Of a DNA stretch of 57,234 nt, positions 42,203 through 50,368 are shown in pieces (the first letter of the stretch is position 1; each line of letters begins with the position of its first letter). The notes under the pieces were generated by a model. The model had not been told where the DNA came from. It made no database searches and saw only the letters and a program-made list of their open reading frames with translations. Source of the DNA: CAZNLL01 sp964573885 (GTDB lineage: Bacteria; Desulfobacterota; DSM-4660; Desulfatiglandales; Desulfatiglandaceae); contig CAZNLL010000006.1 of assembly GCA_964573885.1 (NCBI GenBank), forward strand, positions 1-57,234, written 5' to 3'. A program made the translations under genes and the position numbers.

Positions 42203-42234
42203 ATTCTAGGATTCCAGGATTCCAGGATTCCAGG
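42203..42234. repeat. Octamer tandem repeat (four units of ATTCCAGG)
   Basis: Units at 42203, 42211, 42219 and 42227; the first reads ATTCTAGG, the other three are identical. It completes three different tandem arrays within 106 bp. The gap 41977-42364 otherwise holds nothing coding. Confidence 0.7.
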
Positions 42235-42364
42235 GTTCGAGTGCTCGTCAACTCAACTGATCACTGATGACCAATACCAATATCCCTCCCCCGGCCTTAT
42301 GTCAAGAAAGATATAAGATGGGCCATGAAGACCCCCGCCCGGGGCATCTTAACCCCTTTTCTGG

Positions 42365-43168
42365 TCAAGCGGTTTCAACCTCCATGCTTTTCATGACCTC
42401 GGCCTGGACACTTTCCCATATGGTGCGTTTGATTTCCATGAACCGGTTTGAGAGCTGAACATCGGCGTTGCGGGGGTAGGGCAGATCATTGACGATCTCT
42501 TGGGCGATCCTTCCGGGCCGGGCGGTCATGACCACAATCCTGGAAGATAAGAGCAGGGCCTCATCAATGGAGTGAGTGATGAAGATGATTGTCTTACGGT
42601 GTTTCTCGTAAATCCTTACCAGTTGTTCCTGTAGCACCTGCCGTGTCATGGCATCCAGGGCGGCAAAGGGCTCGTCAAGAAGCATCACCTTGGGGTTGTT
42701 GGCCAGGCTGCGGGCAATGGACACGCGCTGTTTCATTCCCCCGGACAGATGGTGGGGATAGGAGCTTTCAAAACCCTTCAGTCCCACCATATCGATGAAG
42801 CGGGCCGCCCGCTGGCGCCGTTCCTTTTTGGACATGCCTTTCATCTTCAAGCCGAATTCCACATTGTCCTGAACCGTCTTCCAGGGGAAGAGGGCGTAGT
42901 GCTGAAAAATCATTCCGCATTCAGGAGTAATCCCCGTCACCGGTTCACCGTCCAGCAGAATACGCCCCCGGGTGGGGGCCTCAAACCCGGCCACCAGATT
43001 GAGCAAGGTGGTTTTCCCGCAGCCAGACGCCCCCACCACTACCAGCAACTCCCCGTCTTTCACATCCAGGGAGAGGTCTTTGAGAGCGGTAATTTCCCCC
43101 CGCTTGCCGGAGTAAATCTTGGTCACCCCCTGGATGGAGATCTTGGCACCATTGCTTACTGTCTCCAT
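42365..43168 (-). CDS. Tau/Ssu-type ABC transporter ATP-binding protein
   Basis: 267 residues with Walker A VGASGCGKTTLL, signature HLSGGMKQRVSIARSL and Walker B VMLLDEPFAALDAMTR followed by FITHSIDEALLLSSR, typical of the nitrate/sulfonate/taurine/thiamine-precursor class. The start is ATG 43168, which overlaps the permease gene by 13 bases; the frame stays open upstream only because it runs antiphase through the permease. Substrate is not evident. It is the last gene of a three-gene operon. Confidence 0.9.
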   Translation of the reverse strand: METVSNGAKISIQGVTKIYSGKRGEITALKDLSLDVKDGELLVVVGASGCGKTTLLNLVAGFEAPTRGRILLDGEPVTGITPECGMIFQHYALFPWKTVQDNVEFGLKMKGMSKKERRQRAARFIDMVGLKGFESSYPHHLSGGMKQRVSIARSLANNPKVMLLDEPFAALDAMTRQVLQEQLVRIYEKHRKTIIFITHSIDEALLLSSRIVVMTARPGRIAQEIVNDLPYPRNADVQLSNRFMEIKRTIWESVQAEVMKSMEVETA

Positions 43169-43917
43169 GGCAGCACCCTTTTCTCGAACTTGCGGAAAAC
43201 CAGGTCGATGATCAAGACGGTAATGCTGATCATCACCATGCCCAGGAGCACCGTATCGGTCTGAAAATACTCCTTTCCATTCATGATCATAAAGCCCAGA
43301 CCTTCCCTCGCCGCCACCAGTTCGGCGGAAATGATACAGGTCCACGCAATCCCGAGCATCACCTTGAGCCCTGCAATGATCTGGGGCAGGGAACCAGGGA
43401 GGATAACCTCCCGCATGACATCCAGCCTGGAGGCCCCGAGGTTTTTCGCGGCCCGGATCAACAAAGGGTCGATTCCCTTTGTGGCCTCGATGATGTAGAG
43501 CAGGGACGGGGCAAAGGACCCCATGAACACGATGGCGTACTTCTGAGTTTCGGTAATGCCCAGCCACAGCAGGGACAGGGGGATCCAGCTCATGGACGGC
43601 AAGGGACGGAGCAGGGAAATAAAGGGGTCGAAGACCGCCCTGAAAAACCCGTAAGAGCCCAGAAAAATGCCGAAGGGAATGGCTATGAGGCTCGAGACCA
43701 GAAACCCCACCATGACCCGGCGGGTGGATGCCAGGGTGTGGGCGATAAGCTGGCCGTTGTCCACCATCTTTATGGCCCGGGAAAGGATCTTGGTAGGTGC
43801 CGGCAGGAAGAGGGGTTCGATAAATCCGAAACGACAAAAGAGCTCCCACGCCCCAAGGAATATCAACAAGGACACAATGCCGATGGCCAATGGCTTACCC
43901 GTATGGTCGTTTTTCAT
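43156..43917 (-). CDS. Tau/Ssu-type ABC permease
   Basis: 253 residues with about six membrane segments and the binding-protein-dependent permease loop AAKNLGASRLDVMREVILPGSLPQII (EAA loop). N-terminal IGIVSLLIFLGAWELFCRFG is typical of SsuC/TauC. It forms the homodimeric channel for the binding protein encoded upstream and the ATPase downstream. GGAGGTCA lies just before the ATG. Confidence 0.9.
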   Translation of the reverse strand: MKNDHTGKPLAIGIVSLLIFLGAWELFCRFGFIEPLFLPAPTKILSRAIKMVDNGQLIAHTLASTRRVMVGFLVSSLIAIPFGIFLGSYGFFRAVFDPFISLLRPLPSMSWIPLSLLWLGITETQKYAIVFMGSFAPSLLYIIEATKGIDPLLIRAAKNLGASRLDVMREVILPGSLPQIIAGLKVMLGIAWTCIISAELVAAREGLGFMIMNGKEYFQTDTVLLGMVMISITVLIIDLVFRKFEKRVLPWRQ

Positions 43918-43987
43918 GCATTGACCTCCTGAATGCCGCCGCCGATCTCAGGCGCCGCGGTTTACGAAACAAAGGCGCTGTTTGAGC

Positions 43988-44998
43988 TTAGGGTATCATA
44001 TCTTCACCGATCCATTCCTTCACCCGGGGGGCTTTGTCGATCTGCCCATGCCTGACCAGGAACCGGGCCAGATGCTGCATGCCCGTTACAAACCGGCCCG
44101 GCTCTATCATCAAGGCCCTTTGATCCTCCGCCGGGATCCACGTAATGTCCTTGAGCACCCTCATCTGATCTTCCATGCCCAGGTTGGTCAGTTTCATTAG
44201 CGCCTTGGCACACTCTTCGGGCTGGTCGATAAGCATGTTAACTGCTTCAAAATAGCCCCTCAGAAAGGCCTTGCACCTGTCGGGATGCTTTTGGGCAAAG
44301 GCCCTGCGAACCACCAAAAGATCCGGTCCGGGACCTATCCCGTATTTTTTATAAAGGCTGAACCGGGTGTCGTTGGCCAGGAGGTGGTTGCCCGGCATGT
44401 TGAGCAATTTGTTGAAATGGGGGGTCCATGCTGCACAGGCGTCGATTTCTCCCGAGGCCATGGCCGCAGGCATTTCATTCACCTTCAGGTTGATGAGGCT
44501 CAGGTCCTCTTGCGCATCCAAACCGGCCTGTTCCAGTAAATCGATCACCAGGACATGGGCACTGGAAGCAAAAGGGGCCGCCAGTCTCTTACCCCGGAGG
44601 GCCTCCATGTCCCCGATATCCTCCGTGGCGATAAGACCCTCTACAGTGGCATAGGAATCCTGGGTACCCACGGCCATAAATCCTTTACTTCCCGAAGCCA
44701 TCAGGGCAATAGCGGAGATACATCCCGTGGAAGCCACGTCCAGATCTCCGGCCACCAAAGAGCCCATCCGGCCCGAGGAGGCATAAAAGCTTTTGAAAAG
44801 GACCTTGAGACCGTACTGCCTAAAGAGCCCTTTCTCGATCCCGACCCAGGCCGGATAATGTCCCAACCACGATGACCCGCCATACACCACCGTGGGCCTT
44901 TCGGGCTCCGCATACACCCCTGCGCATAATAGGCCCGGGACCAAAAGCAGGAAAACGGCCAAGACCGGTGCCTTCCGATACATTCCCCTCTTTTTCAT
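43988..44998 (-). CDS. TauA/SsuA/NMT1-type substrate-binding protein
   Basis: 336 residues with a signal peptide (APVLAVFLLLVPGLLCAGVYA) and the NMT1/TauA class II fold: WLGHYPAWVGIEKGLFRQYGL at the start of the mature protein, LVAGDLDVASTGCISAIAL, and MASGEIDACAAWTPHF. It probably binds a small organic anion or amine such as a sulfonate or thiamine precursor; identity is unknown. GGAGGAGATA precedes the ATG at 44998. It heads the operon; 70 bases separate it from the permease gene. Confidence 0.88.
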   Translation of the reverse strand: MKKRGMYRKAPVLAVFLLLVPGLLCAGVYAEPERPTVVYGGSSWLGHYPAWVGIEKGLFRQYGLKVLFKSFYASSGRMGSLVAGDLDVASTGCISAIALMASGSKGFMAVGTQDSYATVEGLIATEDIGDMEALRGKRLAAPFASSAHVLVIDLLEQAGLDAQEDLSLINLKVNEMPAAMASGEIDACAAWTPHFNKLLNMPGNHLLANDTRFSLYKKYGIGPGPDLLVVRRAFAQKHPDRCKAFLRGYFEAVNMLIDQPEECAKALMKLTNLGMEDQMRVLKDITWIPAEDQRALMIEPGRFVTGMQHLARFLVRHGQIDKAPRVKEWIGEDMIP

Positions 44999-45081
44999 TA
45001 TCTCCTCCGGTGACTTAGGATAGAACCATTTTTATAGCATCCCAGTTCATGAATCAAGGTTAGATGGTTTCTCCTTGCTCA

Positions 45082-45109
45082 TTGACACAAAGTTTTTTTA
45101 TTATATAGT
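45082..45109 (+). promoter_or_regulatory. Strong sigma-70 promoter for the GHKL ATPase gene
   Basis: TTGACA (45082-45087) is followed by a T-rich 16-base spacer and TATAGT (45104-45109), five of six matches. The predicted leader is only about 20 bases. The region is markedly AT-rich compared with its surroundings. Confidence 0.65.
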
Positions 45110-45136
45110 TATTTTGGAATTTTTTATTCTCGGGGT

Positions 45137-46675
45137 ATGCCCATGTCGAAGGAAATCTCCTCTCTTAAGATAACTGTTGACAAGGCACACATCATAACCA
45201 TCGGTGAGAGGCTTTATGAACAAAGCATCGAATTGATCAGGGAACTGGTCAACAATGCCTATGACGCTGATGCAACCAGAGTGGATGTCACCGTGTCCGA
45301 AAGAGAGATAACCGTTGCAGACAATGGGGAAGGCATGGACATGGAAGGACTCAAACAGTATTTCAGTGTGGGCTCCGATGACAAGCTTATCAATCCCCTT
45401 TCCCCTCGATTCCGCCGAAACCGGATCGGTCAGTTCGGTATCGGCAAATTCGCCAGCCTGGCAGCCGCCTCCCGGTTTGAGGTGACCACTCAAAAAGGTG
45501 ATTTCGCCGCCCGGGTGGTGTTCGATAAGGACCGATGGATGCAAGAGGAAGACGTCTGGAATATCCCCTTGACATACCTTCCCAGCGATCCCAAAAGGGG
45601 AGAGGGCACCCTGGTTAGACTGGTCAATCTCAAAAGGGCATTCAGGCCTGAGGATGTCATCCAACGGATCGCCGAAGGTGTGCCTATTCGCGCGGACGAT
45701 TTCTCCGTCTTTGTAAATGGATACAGGGTGATGCCCCGGCGGTGGACCGGGAACCGAATCCCTATAATGACCGGCACGGCCCACGGAGCCGTACACGGGG
45801 AGATCATTATCCTTCCGGCCTACAGGGCTTCCAGGGAGAATATGGGCATCGAGATCAAGGTCAAAGGCGTTACGGTTCGCAGGGAACTCTTTGAAATGGC
45901 CTCATGGGGAAAGGCGGCCACACGAATCAGGGGAGAAATTAATGCTGATTTTCTACCCCTCACGAGTGATCGTTCAGGATTCATTGAGGACACCCCTGAA
46001 TACCAGGCCTTTCAAAAAGCCGTGGAGAAAACCATTGCTGAAGTGAAGCGCGCTTATGACAGGCTTGCTTCCATGGGGGACAATCGAAAGGTGGGACGTG
46101 CTCTCAAAGAGGCGCTGCAGCGTGTGCACCAGGCCCTTGCATTAAACCCGGAGTTCTCGCCCTTTGGTGTCGTCCCCATGGCCAGGGAAGGTGCCAGCGG
46201 CATCGGAGAAACAGCAGTACGAACCTCGTCTCAAAAGGAAGCCCCTCCTGGACCAGAGATAGAAGAAATAGGAGACACTAAAGAGCCAAATTCATCCCCT
46301 CCGGATAAAATCGAACCTGAAGTTGAAAAACCTAAGAGACCCCAAAAACCGTCATTAAAGATTGCCACCCCCAACGCCGTCGTTAAAAGACTCAAGTTCG
46401 GGGAGGCCGGTGTAACGTGCTGTTTGGATCACCTGGGAGAAGACGGGCCGGAATGCATGACTGAAGGCACCATCATCTACATCAATCGCGATCATCCCCT
46501 CTATAAAAGGGAATCCAAGAAACGGGAGGCCCACATACTCAACATCGCCCGGCTCATCACCCAGGAGATCTCGCTCATGAAAGACCCTGAAAATCCCCGC
46601 GATGCCTTCAACCGCCAATCAAGACTTCTTCGTGACGCCTTCCTGGATATGGAGCAGAAGCCCCAAAATAAATAA
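45137..46675 (+). CDS. GHKL (Hsp90/MutL/MORC-like) ATPase, stand-alone
   Basis: 512 residues. The N-terminal HATPase fold has all Bergerat motifs: ELVNNAYDADATRVDV (residues 36-51), VADNGEGM (60-67) and IGQFGIGKFAS (97-107). These resemble Hsp90-like and MORC ATPases rather than histidine kinases, since no phospho-acceptor domain is present. A transducer-like region follows (about 220-330, GIEIKVKGVTVRRELFE). Then comes a Pro/Glu/Lys-rich linker (about 370-410) and a C-terminal domain with two Cys (GVTCCLDHLGEDGPECM). Start may be Met1 or Met3; only a weak GGGG lies upstream. Similar lone ATPases occur in defence and DNA-repair contexts, but no partner gene is adjacent. Its function is unknown. 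Confidence 0.8.
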   Translation: MPMSKEISSLKITVDKAHIITIGERLYEQSIELIRELVNNAYDADATRVDVTVSEREITVADNGEGMDMEGLKQYFSVGSDDKLINPLSPRFRRNRIGQFGIGKFASLAAASRFEVTTQKGDFAARVVFDKDRWMQEEDVWNIPLTYLPSDPKRGEGTLVRLVNLKRAFRPEDVIQRIAEGVPIRADDFSVFVNGYRVMPRRWTGNRIPIMTGTAHGAVHGEIIILPAYRASRENMGIEIKVKGVTVRRELFEMASWGKAATRIRGEINADFLPLTSDRSGFIEDTPEYQAFQKAVEKTIAEVKRAYDRLASMGDNRKVGRALKEALQRVHQALALNPEFSPFGVVPMAREGASGIGETAVRTSSQKEAPPGPEIEEIGDTKEPNSSPPDKIEPEVEKPKRPQKPSLKIATPNAVVKRLKFGEAGVTCCLDHLGEDGPECMTEGTIIYINRDHPLYKRESKKREAHILNIARLITQEISLMKDPENPRDAFNRQSRLLRDAFLDMEQKPQNK

Positions 46676-46684
46676 ATCCCATAT

Positions 46685-47634
46685 TTATTCCTGGGTTAAC
46701 ACCCTTCTCACCACTTTGAGCATCTCCTTCATTTCATAGGGCTTGCTGATGAATCCCATGGCCCCTGCATCCAGGGCCTCACGGCTAGGTCCGTTCACCG
46801 AATAGCCGCTGGCAATAACCACTTTCACTCCGGGGTTTATCTCCAGAAGCGCTTCAAGGAACTTTCTTCATCGTTCAGTTGCCGGTAAGTCATTCCCATA
46901 AGTTCATCTCTTGTGTACCCGAACATCCTGCACAACGATTCGTTAAAAAAGGTGTGGGTCCCCTTGATGTCCACTTCGTAATAGCCCTCTTCAATGGCCT
47001 CGAGGATGGTCCGGTATTTTTCCTCGCTTTCTCTCAACGCTTCCTCCGCCCTTTTTCGTTCGGCGATTTCATTCTCCAGGTGCCGGTTGACCCGCTGCAA
47101 TTCCAGGCTCCGGTGGGATAGGGTCTCAATAGAGGTGTTCATAGAGTCGTATAAACGGCCCAGACTATTCACCAGTATGGCCGTAAAGAACCCGTAAACA
47201 ACCCCGGCCGTGATCCACGTAGAGGTGGCCACCGCGAATTCCTGGATGTCAAAGTCAAGCCGGAGCAACCCCGCATGGAGGCAGGAGCCCACCACGGCCA
47301 GGACCACCAGGCCCGCACCCGTGGCCAAGATCCCGGGTCTGGCCCCGAAAAAAATGGTGGTCACCACGCTGCACATCATGAAAAAAGGGACACCCTGACC
47401 GATAAGCCCCCATTTGAATATACCACTACTGGCAATAAGAAAGGCGCTGCCTAGGATCACCCATGCCCGCAGGTTGAGGGATAAGTAACGGTGGAAGACC
47501 GCGGTGGCCACGCAGACCAAGTAAATGCCGGCATGGATTGCCACAACACCGAGCCCTCCGAGCTGGGAGGCCCTTGAAATCGCAGCCGCAGCAGTGGGGG
47601 CGCCGAATATGACTATGGCCCAGAAGACAGTTTG
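46685..47634 (-). pseudogene. Hybrid sensor histidine kinase destroyed by internal deletion
   Basis: The 5' part encodes membrane helices (VFWAIVIFGAP, YLVCVATAVFHRYL, FFMMCSVVTTIFFG), a coiled coil (LQRVNRHLENEIAERKRAEEAL) and the front of a PAS domain (YRTILEAIEEGYYEVDIKG to YRQLNDEE). Then at about 46863 the sequence jumps, out of frame, to the last third of a receiver domain (LEALLEINPGVKVVIASGYS, DAGAMGFISKPYEMKEML), ending at the TAA at 46685-46687. The PAS end, HisKA, HATPase and the receiver phosphorylation site are missing. The N-terminus is also cut: the frame opens after a TGA with no start until a GTG at 47544, inside the membrane domain. A non-functional remnant is the simplest reading. 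Confidence 0.75.
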
Positions 47635-47651
47635 TCAAGTCGTGCCTTTAC

Positions 47652-48671
47652 ATGACCCTGTCAGGGATCAGCCCTTTTGTCTTTTCTTTGGAGGGGGGCT
47701 GCAAGGAGGACAAAGATCAAAAACAGGTCACCGCCCGCATCGACCCGGGTTTTGAGCCCCCTTATCTGAACCTCCACCGCTCCGGGGAGCTGAAAAAGCG
47801 GGGGGAGGAACTCTGGCAACGCATGAAGGCCTGCGACCTCTGCCCCAGGCAGTGCGGGACCAACCGCCTCGACGGCAACGAGGGCTTTTGTCAGGCCTCT
47901 TCCCGGCTTGAAATCTCAGCTTTTCACCCCCACTTTGGTGAAGAAAGGCCCTTGGTCGGTCAGGGGGGATCGGGAACCGTGTTTCTCACCAACTGCGGAC
48001 TCAGATGTGTGTTCTGCATTAACTGGGAGATCAGCCAGGGGGGCGCAGGAAGGGTGAGGCGTGTCGAGGATCTGGCCGAGATGATGCTCCACCTCCAGAA
48101 GATCGGCTGCCACAACATCAATTTTGTCACACCCACCCATTATTCCCCGCACATTATCCTTGCTGTTGACCGGGCCGCGGAAAGGGGCCTGAGGCTCCCC
48201 CTTGTTTACAATACTTGTGGGTGGGAGCGGGTGGAAATCCTGAAAATGCTGGATGGGGTCGTGGACATCTACCTCCCGGACTTCAAATACTCTGATGGCA
48301 AAATGGCTGCACGATACTCCTCTGAGGCCAAGGATTATCCTGAGCTCACAAAGGCGGCCCTTGTCGAAATGAACCGCCAGGTGGGCATTGCCAGACCGGC
48401 TCCCGACGGCCTCATGTACCGAGGCCTGATGATCCGTCATTTGGTTATGCCCAACGGCGTGGGCGGCACCGGGGAGGTCATCCGATGGATTGCAGAGAAC
48501 CTCCCTAAAGACACCTATCTCAATATCATGTCCCAGTACAGGCCCATGTACAAGGCCGCTGAATATCCCCTGATCGCCCGGAGGATAAACCGCCAGGAAT
48601 TTTCCGACGCCGTGAGATGGGCCAAGGAAGCAGGGCTCACCAACCTGGATATACAGAGAATGTTCTTCTAG
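47652..48671 (+). CDS. Radical SAM protein, PflA-like activase family
   Basis: About 339 residues. The radical SAM cluster motif CX3CX2C is NCGLRCVFCINWEIS. An upstream Cys block (CDLCPRQCGTNR...GFC) is typical of the PflX/MJ0021-like activating-enzyme group, as are NFVTPTHYSPH and YNTCGWERVEIL, with the ending LTNLDIQRMFF. It should bind a 4Fe-4S cluster and cleave SAM; its target is unknown. The start is uncertain: ATG 47652 gives an odd Ser/Gly-rich leader with GGC, and a TTG 11 codons later is possible. Confidence 0.85.
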   Translation: MTLSGISPFVFSLEGGCKEDKDQKQVTARIDPGFEPPYLNLHRSGELKKRGEELWQRMKACDLCPRQCGTNRLDGNEGFCQASSRLEISAFHPHFGEERPLVGQGGSGTVFLTNCGLRCVFCINWEISQGGAGRVRRVEDLAEMMLHLQKIGCHNINFVTPTHYSPHIILAVDRAAERGLRLPLVYNTCGWERVEILKMLDGVVDIYLPDFKYSDGKMAARYSSEAKDYPELTKAALVEMNRQVGIARPAPDGLMYRGLMIRHLVMPNGVGGTGEVIRWIAENLPKDTYLNIMSQYRPMYKAAEYPLIARRINRQEFSDAVRWAKEAGLTNLDIQRMFF

Positions 48672-48780
48672 AACCCCTCCAACCCCCTTGCCTTGAGGAA
48701 ACCGGCCTATTTGGGCCATCAAATTACACAGGAGATGGATGGAAAAAGGGAACCGGCTTTCCCCAAGGAACATCCAAAAA

Positions 48781-49128
48781 TCAGCTTTTCAGATCAATCA
48801 CCGGTGTTCCGGGAAAGGCATCAATGTCCTGGAGCTCAATGACATTGTCTTTCACCGAGATAATGTTACACCGGGTCACACCGATCGGGTTGGGGCGTGC
48901 CGGAGAATGGGTGGCAAAAACCCCTCGCAGGGGGTTACTCATGATTCCCCTGGGATGGACCTGGAGTGTGGACCGTTTCTGCGGGGTGTCGTTCCGGTCA
49001 AACCAGTAAATCACCGTGACGGAAGAAGACTTGTCCAGGCCGGGCAGTCCTTGCTCGTATGCCTTATCCAGCACGATGAAGGTGCGGCCCTCTTCCTTGA
49101 CCACCTTTCCAATAGGGTACACTTTCAA
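48781..49128 (-). CDS. trmO: TrmO/TsaA family tRNA m6t6A37 methyltransferase-like protein
   Basis: 115 residues starting at TTG 49128 so that the protein begins (M)KVYPIGKVV, the usual start for the family. The core VHPRGIMSNPLRGVFATHSPARPNPIG is the diagnostic TsaA motif for SAM binding. E. coli TrmO methylates N6-threonylcarbamoyladenosine in tRNA (established); short homologues like this may have other substrates. The upstream G-rich CGGGGGCGGG is a poor but possible binding site. A short racemase-like frame ends 13 bases upstream and may provide translational coupling. Confidence 0.8.
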   Translation of the reverse strand: MKVYPIGKVVKEEGRTFIVLDKAYEQGLPGLDKSSSVTVIYWFDRNDTPQKRSTLQVHPRGIMSNPLRGVFATHSPARPNPIGVTRCNIISVKDNVIELQDIDAFPGTPVIDLKS

Positions 49129-49141
49129 CGGCCCGCCCCCG

Positions 49142-49255
49142 TTAATCCCCGTCTTCTTGCAAGGCCTTCCGAATCGCCGCCCTTGCAAGCAGTCTCGTGG
49201 AATCCATTACTTTCCCTTCCGCACTGCAGGCCACGATTCCCACATGTCTTGCCAT
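49142..49255 (-). pseudogene. Short remnant resembling the start of an Asp/Glu racemase-like gene
   Basis: A 37-residue frame begins MARHVGIVACSAEGKVMDST and stops at TAA 49142-49144. VGIVACSAEG is the N-terminal signature I associate with aspartate/glutamate racemase-family proteins, but the rest of a roughly 230-residue enzyme is missing. A GGAAAGGGG site precedes the ATG. It may be a deletion remnant or a real leader peptide for trmO. Confidence 0.35.
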
Positions 49256-49278
49256 TAATGTCCCCTTTCCTGATGCCT

Positions 49279-50367
49279 TCAACCCACGGATTTGAGGGTT
49301 TCAGAGGCTGCTCTCGTTTTGGCCATAAAAGCCATTTGCCCCGCCGCATCCGCCGGGGGTGTGCGGCGGAGGGGCTCGGGTTTCAGGGTCAACTGGATGG
49401 CCTCCTCCGGACAGGCCGCCACGCAAAGGCCGCAGCCGATGCACCGGTCCAGGTTGATCTCCGCCACCCCATCTTCGTTCATCTTAATGGCTTCCATCTG
49501 GCACCGTTCCAGACAGGTTTCACAGCCGCTGCATCCCGCCCGGTCCACCACGGCGAAATAGTTGGAAAAAACCATGTCCGCTGGTTTGGGATGCTTTCTC
49601 AAAGAGTTCAGGACCCCGCAGCAGTCTCCACAGCAATTACACATCCCTCCCGGATTCTGGGCCGTGGCGGGCTGGGTGACCAAGCCGGCCTCCTGGGCCT
49701 CCGCCAGAATCCGAAGGGCCTCATCCACCCCTACCTCCCGGCCCATGCCCTTGTCCAGATAGTACTGCCCCATAGACCCGAACATAAAACAGACCTCCAG
49801 GGGTTTGTCACAGCCCTGCTCCACCAGCCGCTTCTGCTTTCGGCAAATGCAGTCGGTTACCACGATCTTGTCGGCCTTTCTGAGTATCTCGCTGGCGTCC
49901 TCGTAGGGGGCCACATTGTGAAGCACCTCTAAGGTGCGTTGCACAGGGACGGTCCGCAAAAAGGCGGGCGCGCCCGTGGTTATGGCCTTATGAAAGCCCT
50001 CCTCCATGTATTTCTCCACCAGGCCGGCCATGCGCCGGTCCAGATTCCCAACCTGAAACTCAAACAGGCCGTGTACAAAGGGAATCGCTCCGTACTTGAC
50101 CACATCCCCCCTTTTGAGGCGAAAAACGAGCCCCCTGTGGTACATATCGTCCAGGTGTAAAGCCACGTCCTCTGCCGGTTGGCCTGTACGGGCGGCCACC
50201 TCTTCCGGGGTCTCGAGCCTCTGGGTAAGATTCAAAAACATACGGGCGTCTTTTTCAGTGAAAAGCTCCCGCAGGATCTCAAGCTCAACACCAGACTCGG
50301 TGGCCGGAAAGCCCAGCGAGTATTTATCCAGCCGCTCCTGCAACTCCCTGAAGATCTGTTCTGTCAT
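49279..50367 (-). CDS. 4Fe-4S ferredoxin-type protein with HTH-like N-terminus
   Basis: 362 residues. The N-terminal about 100 residues look like a winged-helix region (LETPEEVAARTGQPAEDVALHLDDMYHRGLVF). The middle has extra Cys motifs (DCICRKQKRL, EVCFMFG, GGMCNCCGDCCGVLN). The C-terminus carries two 4Fe-4S clusters: CSGCETCLERCQ and CIGCGLCVAACP. It may be a redox carrier or redox-responsive protein of anaerobes. GGAGGATAAG precedes the ATG at 50367. It follows the TPR gene with a one-base gap, so the two are co-translated. Confidence 0.82.
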   Translation of the reverse strand: MTEQIFRELQERLDKYSLGFPATESGVELEILRELFTEKDARMFLNLTQRLETPEEVAARTGQPAEDVALHLDDMYHRGLVFRLKRGDVVKYGAIPFVHGLFEFQVGNLDRRMAGLVEKYMEEGFHKAITTGAPAFLRTVPVQRTLEVLHNVAPYEDASEILRKADKIVVTDCICRKQKRLVEQGCDKPLEVCFMFGSMGQYYLDKGMGREVGVDEALRILAEAQEAGLVTQPATAQNPGGMCNCCGDCCGVLNSLRKHPKPADMVFSNYFAVVDRAGCSGCETCLERCQMEAIKMNEDGVAEINLDRCIGCGLCVAACPEEAIQLTLKPEPLRRTPPADAAGQMAFMAKTRAASETLKSVG

Positions 50368-50368
50368 C

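Noticed and set aside
42129..42234. CRISPR-like repeats
   Set aside because: Units of 7-9 bp are contiguous with no spacers and no cas genes are nearby.
42230..42260. tRNA-like GGTTCGAG T-loop motif
   Set aside because: No cloverleaf partners, anticodon stem or CCA end; it is the tail of the octamer array.
41977..42364. Possible cobalamin or metal riboswitch before the metal-uptake operon
   Set aside because: No cobalamin-box-like core or convincing multi-stem fold was found; the region is explained by short tandem arrays.
43169..43849. Open upstream extension of the Tau/Ssu ATPase frame (about 227 extra residues)
   Set aside because: It runs antiphase through the permease gene, has no domain of its own, and a proper ATPase start with normal length exists at 43168.
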